From: Streptomyces musisoli | Lineage (GTDB): Bacteria > Actinomycetota > Actinomycetes > Streptomycetales > Streptomycetaceae | DNA length: 64,000 nt | Direction: 5' to 3' | Assembly (NCBI RefSeq): GCF_016741855.1 | Contig: NZ_JAERRH010000020.1 | Location: forward strand, 1-64,000 | Shown: piece by piece, positions 18,459 through 26,210 of the stretch | Layout of the letters: each line of letters opens with the position of its first letter | Numbering within the stretch: the first letter of the stretch is position 1 | Program-made: the position numbers and the translations under genes | The notes under the pieces: generated by a model | What the model was told of the DNA's origin: nothing | The model's input: only the letters and a program-made list of their open reading frames with translations | The model's database searches: none

Positions 18459-18941
18459 TCAGGAGGCGAGCACCTCGTCGAGCAGGGCCTCGGCCTTGTC
18501 CTCGTTCGTGTTCTCCGCGAGAGCCAGCTCGCTCACCAGGATCTGGCGGGCCTTGGCGAGCATGCGCTTCTCACCGGCGGACAGTCCGCGCTCGCGCTCG
18601 CGACGCCACAGGTCGCGCACGACTTCCGCAACCTTGATGACATCGCCGGAGGCGAGCTTCTCCAGGTTTGCCTTGTAGCGACGGGACCAGTTCGTGGGCT
18701 CCTCGGCATACGGTGCGCGCAGCACCTCGAAGACACGGTCCAGTCCATCCTGACCGACCACATCACGCACGCCGACGAACTCCGCATTGTCCGCTGGCAC
18801 ACGTACCGTCAGGTCACCCTGGGCGACCTTCAGCACCAAGTAGGTCTTGTCCACGCCTTTGATCTGGCGAGTTTCGATGGCCTCGATCAGCGCGGCCCCG
18901 TGATGGGGATAGACCACGGTGTCGCCAACCTTGAACGTCAT
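18459..18941 (-). CDS. carD: CarD-family RNA polymerase-binding transcription factor
   Basis: A 160-aa protein. The N-terminal Tudor-like RNAP-interaction domain is MTFKVGDTVVYPHHGAALIEAIE, with TYLVLKVAQGDLTVRVPADNAEFVGVRDVV. The helical C-terminal DNA-binding domain contains NWSRRYKANLEKLASGDVIKVAEVVRDLWRRERERGLSAGEKRMLAKARQIL, including the conserved Trp that stabilises the open promoter complex. It stabilises RNAP at vegetative promoters. A long, lower-GC upstream region separates it from the next gene. Confidence 0.96.
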   Translation of the reverse strand: MTFKVGDTVVYPHHGAALIEAIETRQIKGVDKTYLVLKVAQGDLTVRVPADNAEFVGVRDVVGQDGLDRVFEVLRAPYAEEPTNWSRRYKANLEKLASGDVIKVAEVVRDLWRRERERGLSAGEKRMLAKARQILVSELALAENTNEDKAEALLDEVLAS

Positions 18942-19555
18942 GTGACAGGTACCCCTTCCGTGGCTATCCAGGGTAACACGGATACGGCGTCTTCTGAATG
19001 GCGTTTTCGCAGGTCAGGGCATATCTCGGGGCTTGACAACAGCAACCGGAACGTGCTGCGAGCGGCCTGCGGAAGCGGGTATTCGCAGGTCGGAGGGGCT
19101 CTCCGGGCGAGGGGAAACGCGTACGTTACACACCCTGACAGCCCGTTCCAAGTGGCGGAACGTCCCGATTTGTCCGGTCTCAAGCGTACGACTTCCGCTA
19201 CTCCGTTCGGTGACCGGAGGTCGATGTGAGACGAATCCAGAATTGATCAACGGCTGTCGGAGGGGTCCCCGATGATCAATATCCGGAGGGCCGCGCATTC
19301 CTTCACGGAATTTTCGCGAGGCGCCGTGAGAGGCGGACACCGTCGCGTTATGTGAATGACAGACGAGCGGCTCCGCAATGTGACCGTGGCGTCACTTGCG
19401 CCCCGCGGGGTACCCCCACCTGGAGGGAAGCCCGGGGCTCGGGGGAGGGTCGGGTGCGATGGCGTGGGAACGGCTCGGTAACCTAAGGCCGCTGACAGAC
19501 ACTTAGGGTGGCTTTATAAGGGAGCCGCCCGTGCGTTCAAGGAGTTGCCGCCGCC
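18942..19555. promoter_or_regulatory. 614-bp non-coding region between carD and the DUF461-type lipoprotein gene
   Basis: Divergent promoter region, less GC-rich than its surroundings. Visible elements are an inverted repeat GTGAC-cgtggc-GTCAC at 19380-19395 and a GC-rich interspersed-repeat-like segment around 19400-19445 (CGCCCCGCGGGGTACCCCC ... CCCGGGGCTCGGGGGA). Reading frames here have poor codon use and are not accepted as genes. A good ribosome binding site (CAAGGAG) lies just before the lipoprotein start. Confidence 0.6.
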
Positions 19556-20236
19556 GTGAGCAGCAGCCTTCGACGCGGCGCCCTCGCCGCCTCCGCCATC
19601 GTCTTCTCGATCGCCTCGCTCGCCGCCTGTGGCGCCGGCAACAACTCGCAGACCCTGGAAGTCAAGCCGGACAACGCGGCGACGACCGTGGGCGACATCA
19701 AGATCCAGAACGCCACGATCATCACCCAGCCCGACCTGAAGGCGTCCGGGCCGGCCGCGGTCTCCGCGACCGTGTTCAACTCGGGCAGCTCCGAGGAGAC
19801 GCTCCAGTCGATCGCCGTCGCGGGCTCGAACGAGACCGTGCAGCTGACCCCCGCCAAGGGCCAGAGCCTGACCGTCCCGGCGCACGGCTCCCTGGTCATC
19901 GGCGGCAAGGACAACGCCAACGCCCTGATCCCGGGCGGCCGCGAGTCGGTCCAGGACGGCAATGCGCAGAAGGTCACCTTCACCTTCAGCAAGGCCGGCG
20001 AGGTGAGCCTGAACGCCTTCGTGGTCCCGGCCACCAGCTACTTCGACAAGTGGGGCCCGACCGAGATCCCGTCGCCCTCGGCGCCCGCCTCCCCCTCGGC
20101 GTCCAAGCCCGGCGCCCCGGGCGCGTCGAGCAGCGGCAAGCCGGAGAAGAGCGGCAAGCCGACCCCGTCCGGCTCCGCCTCCGGCACGCCGGTCACCCCG
20201 GGCGACTCGGCCTCGCAGTCGGCCGCCGGTCACTGA
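19556..20236 (+). CDS. DUF461-type lipoprotein
   Basis: A 226-aa exported lipoprotein with GTG start. The signal peptide ends in a lipobox SLAACGAG (Cys at about 25). The body contains VGDIKIQNATIITQPDLKASGPAAVSATVFNSGSSEETLQSIAV, a beta-sandwich resembling the DUF461/PCuAC-like copper chaperone group, but without the Met and His copper ligands. The C-terminus is a Ser/Pro/Gly low-complexity tail. It lies between carD and phoP, convergent with phoP, as recalled for SCO4231. Confidence 0.82.
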   Translation: MSSSLRRGALAASAIVFSIASLAACGAGNNSQTLEVKPDNAATTVGDIKIQNATIITQPDLKASGPAAVSATVFNSGSSEETLQSIAVAGSNETVQLTPAKGQSLTVPAHGSLVIGGKDNANALIPGGRESVQDGNAQKVTFTFSKAGEVSLNAFVVPATSYFDKWGPTEIPSPSAPASPSASKPGAPGASSSGKPEKSGKPTPSGSASGTPVTPGDSASQSAAGH

Positions 20237-20243
20237 CCAGCCG

Positions 20244-20289
20244 TACGCCGGAGGGCGGCACCCCGTGCGGGGTGCCGCCCTCCGGCGTA
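20244..20289. terminator. Very strong bidirectional terminator
   Basis: A perfect 21-bp stem (20244-20264 and 20269-20289) with a 4-nt loop GTGC, between the convergent lipoprotein and phoP genes. Confidence 0.92.
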
Positions 20290-20335
20290 GGTGCCTGCCC
20301 TCGGAAGCGGCTCATGGCTCGAACTCGCCCAGGCT

Positions 20336-21016
20336 CTACGGCTCGAACTTGTAACCCAGACCGCGCACCGTCACCAGGTACCGCGGCGCACCCGGGTCCG
20401 GCTCGATCTTGGCGCGCAGGCGCTTGACGTGGACGTCCAGGGTCTTGGTGTCGCCCACGTAGTCGGCGCCCCAGACGCGGTCGATGAGCTGCATGCGGGT
20501 GAGTACGCGGCCCGCGTTGCGCAGCAGCATCTCCAGCAGGTCGAACTCCTTCAGCGGGAGGTCGACCTTGGAGCCGCCGACGGTCACCACGTGCCGGTCG
20601 ACGTCCATGCGGACCGGGCCCGCCTCCAGCGCGGCCGGGGTGACCTCCTCCGGCTCACCGCGGCGGCGCAGCACCGCGCGGATGCGGGCGACCAGCTCGC
20701 GCGAGGAGAAGGGCTTGGTGACGTAGTCGTCGGCTCCTATTTCGAGACCGACGACCTTGTCGATCTCGCTGTCCTTCGCGGTCACCATGATCACGGGGAC
20801 GTTGGAGCGGCCGCGCAGCTGGCGGCAGACCTCGGTACCGGGCAGGCCCGGCAGCATCAGGTCGAGGAGGACCAGGTCGGCGCCGTTGCGCTCGAACTCG
20901 TCCAGGCCGTCGGGGCCGGTCGCCGCGACGGCGACCTCGAAGCCCTCCTTGCGGAGCATGTACGACAGGGCGTCGGAGAAGGACTCCTCGTCCTCGACGA
21001 CGAGCACTCGGGTCAC
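20336..21016 (-). CDS. phoP: PhoP, response regulator of phosphate control
   Basis: A 226-aa OmpR-family regulator. The receiver begins MTRVLVVEDEESFSDALSYML with the acidic pair, the phospho-acceptor Asp lies in DLVLLDLMLPG, and VTAKDSEIDKVVGLEIGADDYVTKPFS contains the Thr-Ala and Lys switch residues. The winged-helix domain is VRMDVDRHVVTVGG...YLVTVRGLGYKFEP. It is the orthologue of mycobacterial RegX3 and binds PHO boxes of GTTCACC repeats. It overlaps phoR by 4 nt and is read after it. Its last codons are partly duplicated downstream. Confidence 0.96.
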   Translation of the reverse strand: MTRVLVVEDEESFSDALSYMLRKEGFEVAVAATGPDGLDEFERNGADLVLLDLMLPGLPGTEVCRQLRGRSNVPVIMVTAKDSEIDKVVGLEIGADDYVTKPFSSRELVARIRAVLRRRGEPEEVTPAALEAGPVRMDVDRHVVTVGGSKVDLPLKEFDLLEMLLRNAGRVLTRMQLIDRVWGADYVGDTKTLDVHVKRLRAKIEPDPGAPRYLVTVRGLGYKFEP

Positions 21017-22263
21017 GGAAGGACCTCCGGGGCAGGAAGCGGTTCGTACGGGGATGACTCGGTGGTGCCGGCCTCGTCGTCGAGGTCCGGATGCTGTTGG
21101 GCGCGGTCGCGGGCCGCGCCCGCCTCCGGCAGCCTGAGGGTGAAGGTGGAGCCCTGGCCTTCGGCGCTCCAGACCGTGACCTCCCCGCCGTGCGAGGCGA
21201 CCACGTGCTTGACGATCGCGAGCCCCAGACCGGTGCCGCCGGTGGCCCGGGAGCGGGCCGGGTCGACGCGGTAGAAGCGCTCGAAGATGCGCTCCTTGTC
21301 CCGGTCGGAGATGCCGATGCCCTGGTCCGTGACGGCGAGTTCGATCAGGTCACCGCCGGGGGCGGTGACCCGGCGGGCGGCTATGCCGACGCGGGTGCGG
21401 GCCGGGGAGTAGTTGACGGCGTTCTCGACCAGGTTGCCGAGCGCGGCGGCCAGCTGCCCGCGGTTGCCCCAGACGTGCAGGTCGGCGGCGCCTCCGGCGG
21501 CCATGGTGATCTGCTTCGTGCCCGCCTGGTGGCGGCAGCGGTCGATGGCCTCGGCGACCAGCTCGTCCACCCGGACGGGCTCGGCGTCCTCCAGCGGGTC
21601 GTCGTTCTGCACCCGGGAGAGGTCGATCAGCTCCTGGACCAGGCTGGTCAGGCGGGTCGCCTCGATCTGCATGCGGCCGGCGAAGCGCTGTACGGCCTCG
21701 GGATCGTCGGAGGCGTCCATGACGGCCTCGGAGAGAAGGGAGAGCGCGCCGACGGGCGTCTTCAGCTCATGGCTGACGTTCGCCACGAAGTCGCGTCGCA
21801 CCGCCTCGATCCTGCGGGCCTCGGTCAGATCTTCGACCAGCAGCAGAACCAGGCGGGAGCCGAGCGGAGCCACACGCGCGGAGACGGCGAGGGCCTCGCC
21901 GCGTCCGGTGCCGCGCCGCGGCAGATCCAGCTCGACCTGGCGTATCTCCCCGTCCCGTCTGGTGTCCCGGGCCATCTGGAGCATCGGCTCCACGGAGAGC
22001 TTGCCGCCGCGCACGAGCCCGAGGGCGTAGGCGGCGGAACTGGCCTTGACCACGGCGTCGGCCTCGTCGAGGACGACGGCGGAGGAGCGCAGCACCGAGA
22101 GAACGGTGTCCACGCCGGGCGGGAGTACGGGATCGGTGTGCAAAGAAGTCCTGGTGGGTCGCTTCTGGTCGCGTTCGCTCCAGCGGAACGCCAGCATGGC
22201 GATGACACCGGTGAGCGCCCCGGCGATCGCTGCCGCTGCGGCGACCGCCGCGTTCACGTCCAT
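21013..22263 (-). CDS. phoR: PhoR, sensor histidine kinase of phosphate control
   Basis: A 416-aa membrane kinase. There is a single N-terminal membrane segment AAVAAAAAIAGALTGVIAMLAF, then a PAS-like region (SSAVVLDEADAVVKASSAAYALGLV) and the H-box FVANVSHELKTPVGALSLLSEAV with the phosphorylated His. The ATPase domain has N-box LGNLVENAVNYSP, G1 VTDQGIGISDRDKERIFERFYRVD and G2 GGTGLGLAIVKHVV. Having one membrane segment and no large extracellular sensor fits the SenX3/PhoR group that is controlled by the Pst-PhoU system. Transcribed first in phoR-phoP, divergent from phoU. Confidence 0.96.
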   Translation of the reverse strand: MDVNAAVAAAAAIAGALTGVIAMLAFRWSERDQKRPTRTSLHTDPVLPPGVDTVLSVLRSSAVVLDEADAVVKASSAAYALGLVRGGKLSVEPMLQMARDTRRDGEIRQVELDLPRRGTGRGEALAVSARVAPLGSRLVLLLVEDLTEARRIEAVRRDFVANVSHELKTPVGALSLLSEAVMDASDDPEAVQRFAGRMQIEATRLTSLVQELIDLSRVQNDDPLEDAEPVRVDELVAEAIDRCRHQAGTKQITMAAGGAADLHVWGNRGQLAAALGNLVENAVNYSPARTRVGIAARRVTAPGGDLIELAVTDQGIGISDRDKERIFERFYRVDPARSRATGGTGLGLAIVKHVVASHGGEVTVWSAEGQGSTFTLRLPEAGAARDRAQQHPDLDDEAGTTESSPYEPLPAPEVLP

Positions 22264-22336
22264 GCATCCAGGTTAGGCATGGCGTACGACATGACCACAG
22301 CCGTCCAGGTGCGACCTCGAACACTCGTCGCCCAGA

Positions 22337-22369
22337 GTTCACCTTGGAGCCAGTATTGGTTCATTTGGG
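22337..22369. promoter_or_regulatory. PHO box in the phoR-phoU intergenic region
   Basis: Three contiguous 11-nt direct repeat units. The first reads GTTCACCTTGG and the third GTTCATTTGGG, with a degenerate unit between, matching the PhoP-binding unit (GTTCACC plus 4 nt). It lies 73 nt from the phoR start and 140 nt from the phoU start, so phosphorylated PhoP should control both directions. Confidence 0.9.
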
Positions 22370-22509
22370 GTGGCGGAAACAGACGCGTGCGGGGCACAGC
22401 GTGGCAGCGTGGGGTTGGTACCACCGGTTTCGCCGGGAGGCGCACGCGTGCCGCGACGCCCCCGGACCCCGAATGAACCCCGGACGATGACGCACGAGAG
22501 GGAACCCTG

Positions 22510-23199
22510 ATGCGGGACGCGTACCACGAGGAACTTGACTCGATCGGCGACGGACTGGTGGAGATGGCCCGGCTGGTCGGGTCGGCCATCGGGCGCGCCA
22601 CGACCGCCATGCTCGATGCCGATCTGAAGCTGGCCGAGAGCGTGATCGAGGCCGACCAGAAGGTCGACCAGCTCCAGCACGACCTGGAGGCCCGGGCGAT
22701 AGCCCTGCTGGCCCGGCAGCAGCCGGTGGCGACGGACCTGCGGATCGTGGTGACGTCGCTGCGCATGTCCGCGGACCTGGAGCGCTCCGGCGACCTCGCC
22801 CAGCACGTGGCGAAGCTGGCGCGGCTGCGCTTCCCGTCGCGCGCGGTCCCGCAGGACCTGCACGCCACGATCCTGGAGATGGGCCAGCTCGCGCAGCGCC
22901 TGATGGCGAAGGCCGCCGAAGTGATCATCACGAAGGACGTCGACCTCGCGCTCCAGCTGGAGCAGGACGACGACGAGATGGACCTCCTCCACCGCACCCT
23001 CTTCCAGCACCTGATCGACGACCGCTGGAAGCACGGCATCGAGACGGCCGTCGACGTCACCCTGCTGGGCCGTTACTACGAGCGGTACGCCGACCACGCC
23101 GTGGCCGTCGCCAAGCGCGTGGTCTACCTGGTCACCGGCGAGCACGCGGACGACCTCCAGACGGACATCCAGCCGGTGACGGGCGTCGAGGGCGCGTAA
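22510..23199 (+). CDS. phoU: PhoU, phosphate-signalling modulator
   Basis: A 229-aa all-helical protein made of two PhoU three-helix bundles. Metal-binding acidic patterns are visible in both halves (VTSLRMSADLERSGDLAQHVA and GRYYERYADHAVAVAKRVVYLV, each with the E-x-x-x-D type). It couples the Pst transporter to the PhoR kinase and dampens the phosphate-starvation response. The ATG has GAGAGGGAACC upstream. The PHO box in front indicates PhoP control. Confidence 0.95.
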   Translation: MRDAYHEELDSIGDGLVEMARLVGSAIGRATTAMLDADLKLAESVIEADQKVDQLQHDLEARAIALLARQQPVATDLRIVVTSLRMSADLERSGDLAQHVAKLARLRFPSRAVPQDLHATILEMGQLAQRLMAKAAEVIITKDVDLALQLEQDDDEMDLLHRTLFQHLIDDRWKHGIETAVDVTLLGRYYERYADHAVAVAKRVVYLVTGEHADDLQTDIQPVTGVEGA

Positions 23200-23201
23200 C
23201 T

Positions 23202-23262
23202 CCCGCGGGAAGCGGGGGCCTTTCCGGCCGGGCGCCTCCGTGCGCCGTTGATGCGCCCGGCC
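23202..23262 (+). terminator. Double hairpin downstream of phoU
   Basis: A short CCCGC-gggaa-GCGGG hairpin followed by CCTTTCC, then GGCCGGGCGC (23226-23235) pairing with GCGCCCGGCC (23253-23262). Confidence 0.6.
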
Positions 23263-23316
23263 GAACGGGCATGAAATGGGCGAGGGCACCCCTGCCCCGA
23301 GGTCTAGGAGGGACCC

Positions 23317-23472
23317 ATGGCCGAATCCCCCGGAACGACCCCCGACCCCACCCAGGAGCGCGAGACCGAGCAGTCCGTCGAGATCAGGAGCCTGCCGCTG
23401 TTCGGCGCGTGCGGCTGCGGATCGGGCTGCGGCTGCGGGTGCCAGTCGGGCAATCCCTGCCAGTGCGGCTGA
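23317..23472 (+). CDS. Cys-rich metallothionein-like microprotein (51 aa)
   Basis: Not a long reading frame but well supported: GGTCTAGGAGGGACCC gives an excellent ribosome binding site 7 nt before ATG, and third positions are almost all G/C. The first 30 residues are acidic and hydrophilic (MAESPGTTPDPTQERETEQ). The C-terminus holds seven Cys among Gly residues at positions 32, 34, 38, 40, 42, 48 and 50, in CxC and CxCxC arrangement, which could bind soft metals as a metallothionein does. It lies between phoU and the SCO4226-type nickel-binding gene. No modifying enzyme is nearby, so a ribosomal-peptide precursor is less likely. Function unproven. Confidence 0.75.
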   Translation: MAESPGTTPDPTQERETEQSVEIRSLPLFGACGCGSGCGCGCQSGNPCQCG

Positions 23473-23779
23473 ACGACGTCGGGGCCGGTGCGAACGCGGT
23501 TCGCACCGGCCCTCCGCCACACCGCGAACGCACCGGCCGCAGGACGTCGCGGAAGGCACCGGCCGCCGGCCGTCCCTGACACGCGCCGGCCGCCGGACGT
23601 CCCTGACACGCGCCGGCCCCTCAGCGGCCCAGGCGCAGCGGCCCCTCGCCGTCCCGCATGAGACCGGCCCTTCACCCGCAACCGGTCCACCTCGTTCCCC
23701 GGCCCGCACCGGATGCCCATCCCGGCCGCCGGGCGCAGCATGGACGTGTGTGAAGGACCGGCGGGAAGGAGACGTGGCC
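23473..23779. other. GC-rich gap with degenerate short repeats
   Basis: No gene recognised. Repeats of a GCACCGGCC(G/C)C core and of GACGTCCCTGACACGCGCCGGCC (period about 25-30 bp) occupy 23505-23625. The promoter and ribosome binding site (AAGGAGACG) of the next gene lie at the end. Confidence 0.6.
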
Positions 23780-24028
23780 ATGGCCAAGTTCATGGACGTA
23801 CACCGCGGAATGCAGGGCATCACGGCCGACCAGCTGATGGAGGCGCACCGGGCCGACCTCGCCATCCAGGAGGAGGAGTCCGTGCACTTCGAGCACGCCT
23901 GGGCGGACCCGGAGTCGGGTCACATCTACTGCCTCTCCGAGGCCCCCTCGGCCGAGGCCGTCCAGCGCGTCCACGAACGCGCCGGGCACCGCGCGGACGA
24001 GGTGCATCCGGTACCGCTCCAGGTCTGA
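23780..24028 (+). CDS. SCO4226-family nickel-binding protein (DUF4242)
   Basis: An 82-aa protein matching the recalled S. coelicolor SCO4226 family: MAKFMDVHRGMQGITADQLMEAHRADLAIQEEESVHFEHAWADPESGHIYCLSEAPSAEAVQRVHERAGHRADEVHPV. It has a ferredoxin-like beta-alpha-beta fold. The many His (8, 23, 37, 40, 49, 66, 70, 76) include those reported to hold nickel in the SCO4226 structure. Role in cells unknown; storage or sensing of Ni(II) is inferred. A 19-bp tandem repeat begins within its last codons. Confidence 0.88.
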   Translation: MAKFMDVHRGMQGITADQLMEAHRADLAIQEEESVHFEHAWADPESGHIYCLSEAPSAEAVQRVHERAGHRADEVHPVPLQV

Positions 24029-24058
24029 GGACGCCCGCGAGGTCTGAGGACGCCCGCG
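24021..24058. repeat. 19-bp exact tandem repeat over the stop codon of the nickel-binding gene
   Basis: AGGTCTGAGGACGCCCGCG occurs twice in direct succession, and the first copy contains the stop codon. Confidence 0.9.
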
Positions 24059-24087
24059 CCCGGTGCCGTACCCCCGGATTCCCGGTC

Positions 24088-25272
24088 TCAGATCATGCGC
24101 GCGCGGTCGTGCAGATCCTCCAGGGCGCGGTGGAGCGTCGTCCTCCGGTGCCAGTCCAGCCACGCCCCCGCCTCTTCGGCGATCCGGTCCAGCGCGCCCA
24201 GTTCGGCCGCGGTGTAGGCGTGGCCCGGGCGGGCGTGGTGGGTGGAGAACATGCCCTGCGGCTGGCCCCCGGCCCCCGGGATGGGCGTGCTCTGAAGGGA
24301 GCGGCAGTGGGCGGCGAGCAGTACGGCCCGTGAGTCCTCGTCGAAGTAGGGGGCGGTGACGACGTCCTCCACGACGACGCGTTCGCTCTTGCGGGCGGCC
24401 TCGCCGCAGGCCGTCGTGACGGCGTCGTCGATCACCGCGAAGAAGCGGACGAAGACGTCGGGGAAACCGCAGTGGGATTCCAGCCACAGCGTGTTGTCGG
24501 ACCGGTCCAGGAGCTGGACGTCGGCCATCCGCGCGTGCGCGACCGCGCAGACGGCGTCCCGCAGCGCGTCCAGGAAGGCCGCCTGGGTCAGCGGCAGGGC
24601 GCCCGGTGAGCCGAGGAAGCCCACGGCGGGCTGGGCGGTGGGGCCGGTGTCCGGGAAACCCGGCTCGCCGGGCCCGGGCCGCGGTGTCCTGGTGAGCTCG
24701 GCGGCCAGCACCGCCCGGGTCATCCCGTGCGCCCGGGCGACGGCCCGCAGCAGGGTGCCGGCGGCCTGTGGGTCCCGCAGGCCGTACCGCTCCACCAGAA
24801 TTCCCTGTGCGCGGGCGATGCAGGCCTGCGCGAGCAGTCGGTGGCGCAGCCGCAGGGCGTGCGGGCGCAGCGCGGCACCCGGCTCCGCGCCCGTACCGGA
24901 GGCGGCGGCGGTGGTGACGGCGGCGGTCAGCGCGTCGGGCACCGTCGGATACAGCTCGGGTCCGGCGGCTCCGGTGCCGCGGGCGCGGTCCATGACGGCG
25001 GCCGCGTCGGCGGGGCAGGCGGCCAGCCGCAGCAAGCGGCCCCGGGCGGCCCCGGCGGCGGCGAACCGGAGCAGGATCTCGGCCGCGTCCGGGGACAGCC
25101 GGTCCAGGCTGCCCAGGTCGACGACGAGCTGGGTCTCCCCCTGTGCGGCGAGGGCCAACTCCAGGGCGGTACCGACTCCGGTGTCTCCGTACACCGCCAG
25201 CACGGTCAGCCGGCCCGTCACCAGGCCAGGCAGGTCCACGTCAAGCACAGTCCGGCAGGAGAAGTTCGGCAT
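24088..25272 (-). CDS. STAS-ANTAR-GAF signalling protein
   Basis: About 394 aa with three domains. An N-terminal STAS/anti-anti-sigma-like region (CRTVLDVDLPGLVTGRLTVLAVYGDTGV...LVVDLGSLDRLSPDAAEILLRFA) is followed by a central ANTAR-like RNA-binding three-helix unit (LRHRLLAQACIARAQGILVERYGLRDPQAAGTLLRAVARAHGMTRAVLAAEL). A C-terminal GAF sensor follows (LTQAAFLDALRDAVCAVAHARMADVQLLD...HHARPGHAYTAAELGALDRIAEEAGAWL). It may bind transcripts as an antiterminator under the control of GAF and STAS inputs. It is the last of three ANTAR genes on this strand, though a duplicated segment of 77 bp separates it from the second. The start chosen is MPNFSC. Confidence 0.82.
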   Translation of the reverse strand: MPNFSCRTVLDVDLPGLVTGRLTVLAVYGDTGVGTALELALAAQGETQLVVDLGSLDRLSPDAAEILLRFAAAGAARGRLLRLAACPADAAAVMDRARGTGAAGPELYPTVPDALTAAVTTAAASGTGAEPGAALRPHALRLRHRLLAQACIARAQGILVERYGLRDPQAAGTLLRAVARAHGMTRAVLAAELTRTPRPGPGEPGFPDTGPTAQPAVGFLGSPGALPLTQAAFLDALRDAVCAVAHARMADVQLLDRSDNTLWLESHCGFPDVFVRFFAVIDDAVTTACGEAARKSERVVVEDVVTAPYFDEDSRAVLLAAHCRSLQSTPIPGAGGQPQGMFSTHHARPGHAYTAAELGALDRIAEEAGAWLDWHRRTTLHRALEDLHDRARMI

Positions 25273-25362
25273 GACGGGCCTCCCGCCTGTATGCCTGCCG
25301 CCCGCCGCGAGAGCCCGGGGTCGCACGGCTCGCCGCCCCGTGCGCGGCCCGGCACCTTCAGG

Positions 25363-25516
25363 CTAGTCCGGTACGGAGGGCAAGTCAGCCTGACCGGATC
25401 CGGTACGCCGCCGAGGACGGGGTGTGGCCGTAGGCCGGGCTAGTCCGGTACGGCAGGCGAGTCAGCCTGGTCCGGGATCGGTGCGCCGCCGAGGACGGTT
25501 TCCGGCCGCAGAGTGC
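25363..25516. repeat. 77-bp tandem duplication of the GAF-ANTAR gene 3' end
   Basis: Bases 25363-25439 repeat 25440-25516 with about 75-80% identity, including an in-register stop codon: the real gene ends ADSPAVPD-stop and the downstream copy would encode ADLPSVPD-stop. The second copy is now non-coding and lies before the STAS-ANTAR-GAF gene. Confidence 0.88.
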
Positions 25517-26210
25517 GGCGGACCAGGGCGTGGGCGGTGTCCGTCAAGCGCGCATGGCCGTGTTCGGCGTACCGGCGCAGGGCCTTGCGGGCTTCCCCGA
25601 GCGTGAGACCGCCGGCCTCGGCGAGCATGCCGGTGGCCATGTCGACGGTCGCTTTCGCGGCGAGCGCGACCTGGACGCGGGCGCTGATGTCGGTGGCACG
25701 CGGCGCCTCCGGACGCCAGCTGACCAGGGCGACGGCCGCGACGTCGACGAGTGCCTGGGCCAGCTCCACGTCCAGCGCCGAAAGACCGCCGGGCCTGCGC
25801 AGCAGCAGGTTGACCGCGCCGACGGTCTGCCCGTGTACGCGCAGCGGGAGGGCGTGCAGGGAGTGGTAGCCGCACCGAACCGCGAAGGGGGCCACGGCGG
25901 GCCACCGGTCGGCGCTGTCCTCCAGATCGGGTACGTCGAAACGGCGGCCTTCCCGGAAGGCGTCCAGGCAGGGGCCCTCGTCGGCCTGAAGCTGGAAGAA
26001 CTCCAGGAAGGCGGCCCGCTCCTCGGTGACCGCCATCGTGCGCAGGTCACCGCGGGAGGTCACCGCCAGGACGCCGACCGCGTCCGCGCCGGCGAGGTCG
26101 ACGCAGTTGCGCGCCAGCCGGTCGGCCAGGACGACGGGGTCGACGTCGTCGGCGAACGAGTCGGCCAGCCCGACGAGCGCCTCGGCGAGCTGCTGTTCAC
26201 GGCCCATCAC
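25440..26210 (-). CDS. GAF-ANTAR domain regulator
   Basis: A 256-aa protein. The N-terminal GAF domain (ADAVGVLAVTSRGDLRTMAVTEERAAFLEFFQLQADEGPCLDAFREG) is followed by the ANTAR output ISARVQVALAAKATVDMATGMLAEAGGLTLGEARKALRRYAEHGHARLTDTAHALVRR. GPCLDA is the pattern common to actinobacterial GAF-ANTAR proteins. The start is GTG/ATG at 26210/26207 and overlaps the stop of the upstream ANTAR gene, so translation is coupled. It probably acts on nascent RNA to prevent termination; targets unknown. Confidence 0.9.
   Translation of the reverse strand: MMGREQQLAEALVGLADSFADDVDPVVLADRLARNCVDLAGADAVGVLAVTSRGDLRTMAVTEERAAFLEFFQLQADEGPCLDAFREGRRFDVPDLEDSADRWPAVAPFAVRCGYHSLHALPLRVHGQTVGAVNLLLRRPGGLSALDVELAQALVDVAAVALVSWRPEAPRATDISARVQVALAAKATVDMATGMLAEAGGLTLGEARKALRRYAEHGHARLTDTAHALVRRTLRPETVLGGAPIPDQADSPAVPD

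Noticed and set aside
19033..19340. Small frames in the carD upstream region
   Set aside because: Codon use lacks the G/C third-position bias and no ribosome binding site precedes them.
22337..22369. Alternative reading of the PHO region as a GntR or iron box
   Set aside because: The 11-nt periodicity with GTTCAC units fits PhoP and neighbouring genes are phoR/phoU; iron box arms are absent.
23317..23472. Cys-rich peptide as a RiPP precursor
   Set aside because: No radical SAM, lanthionine or other modification enzyme is nearby, and Cys spacing fits metal binding better.
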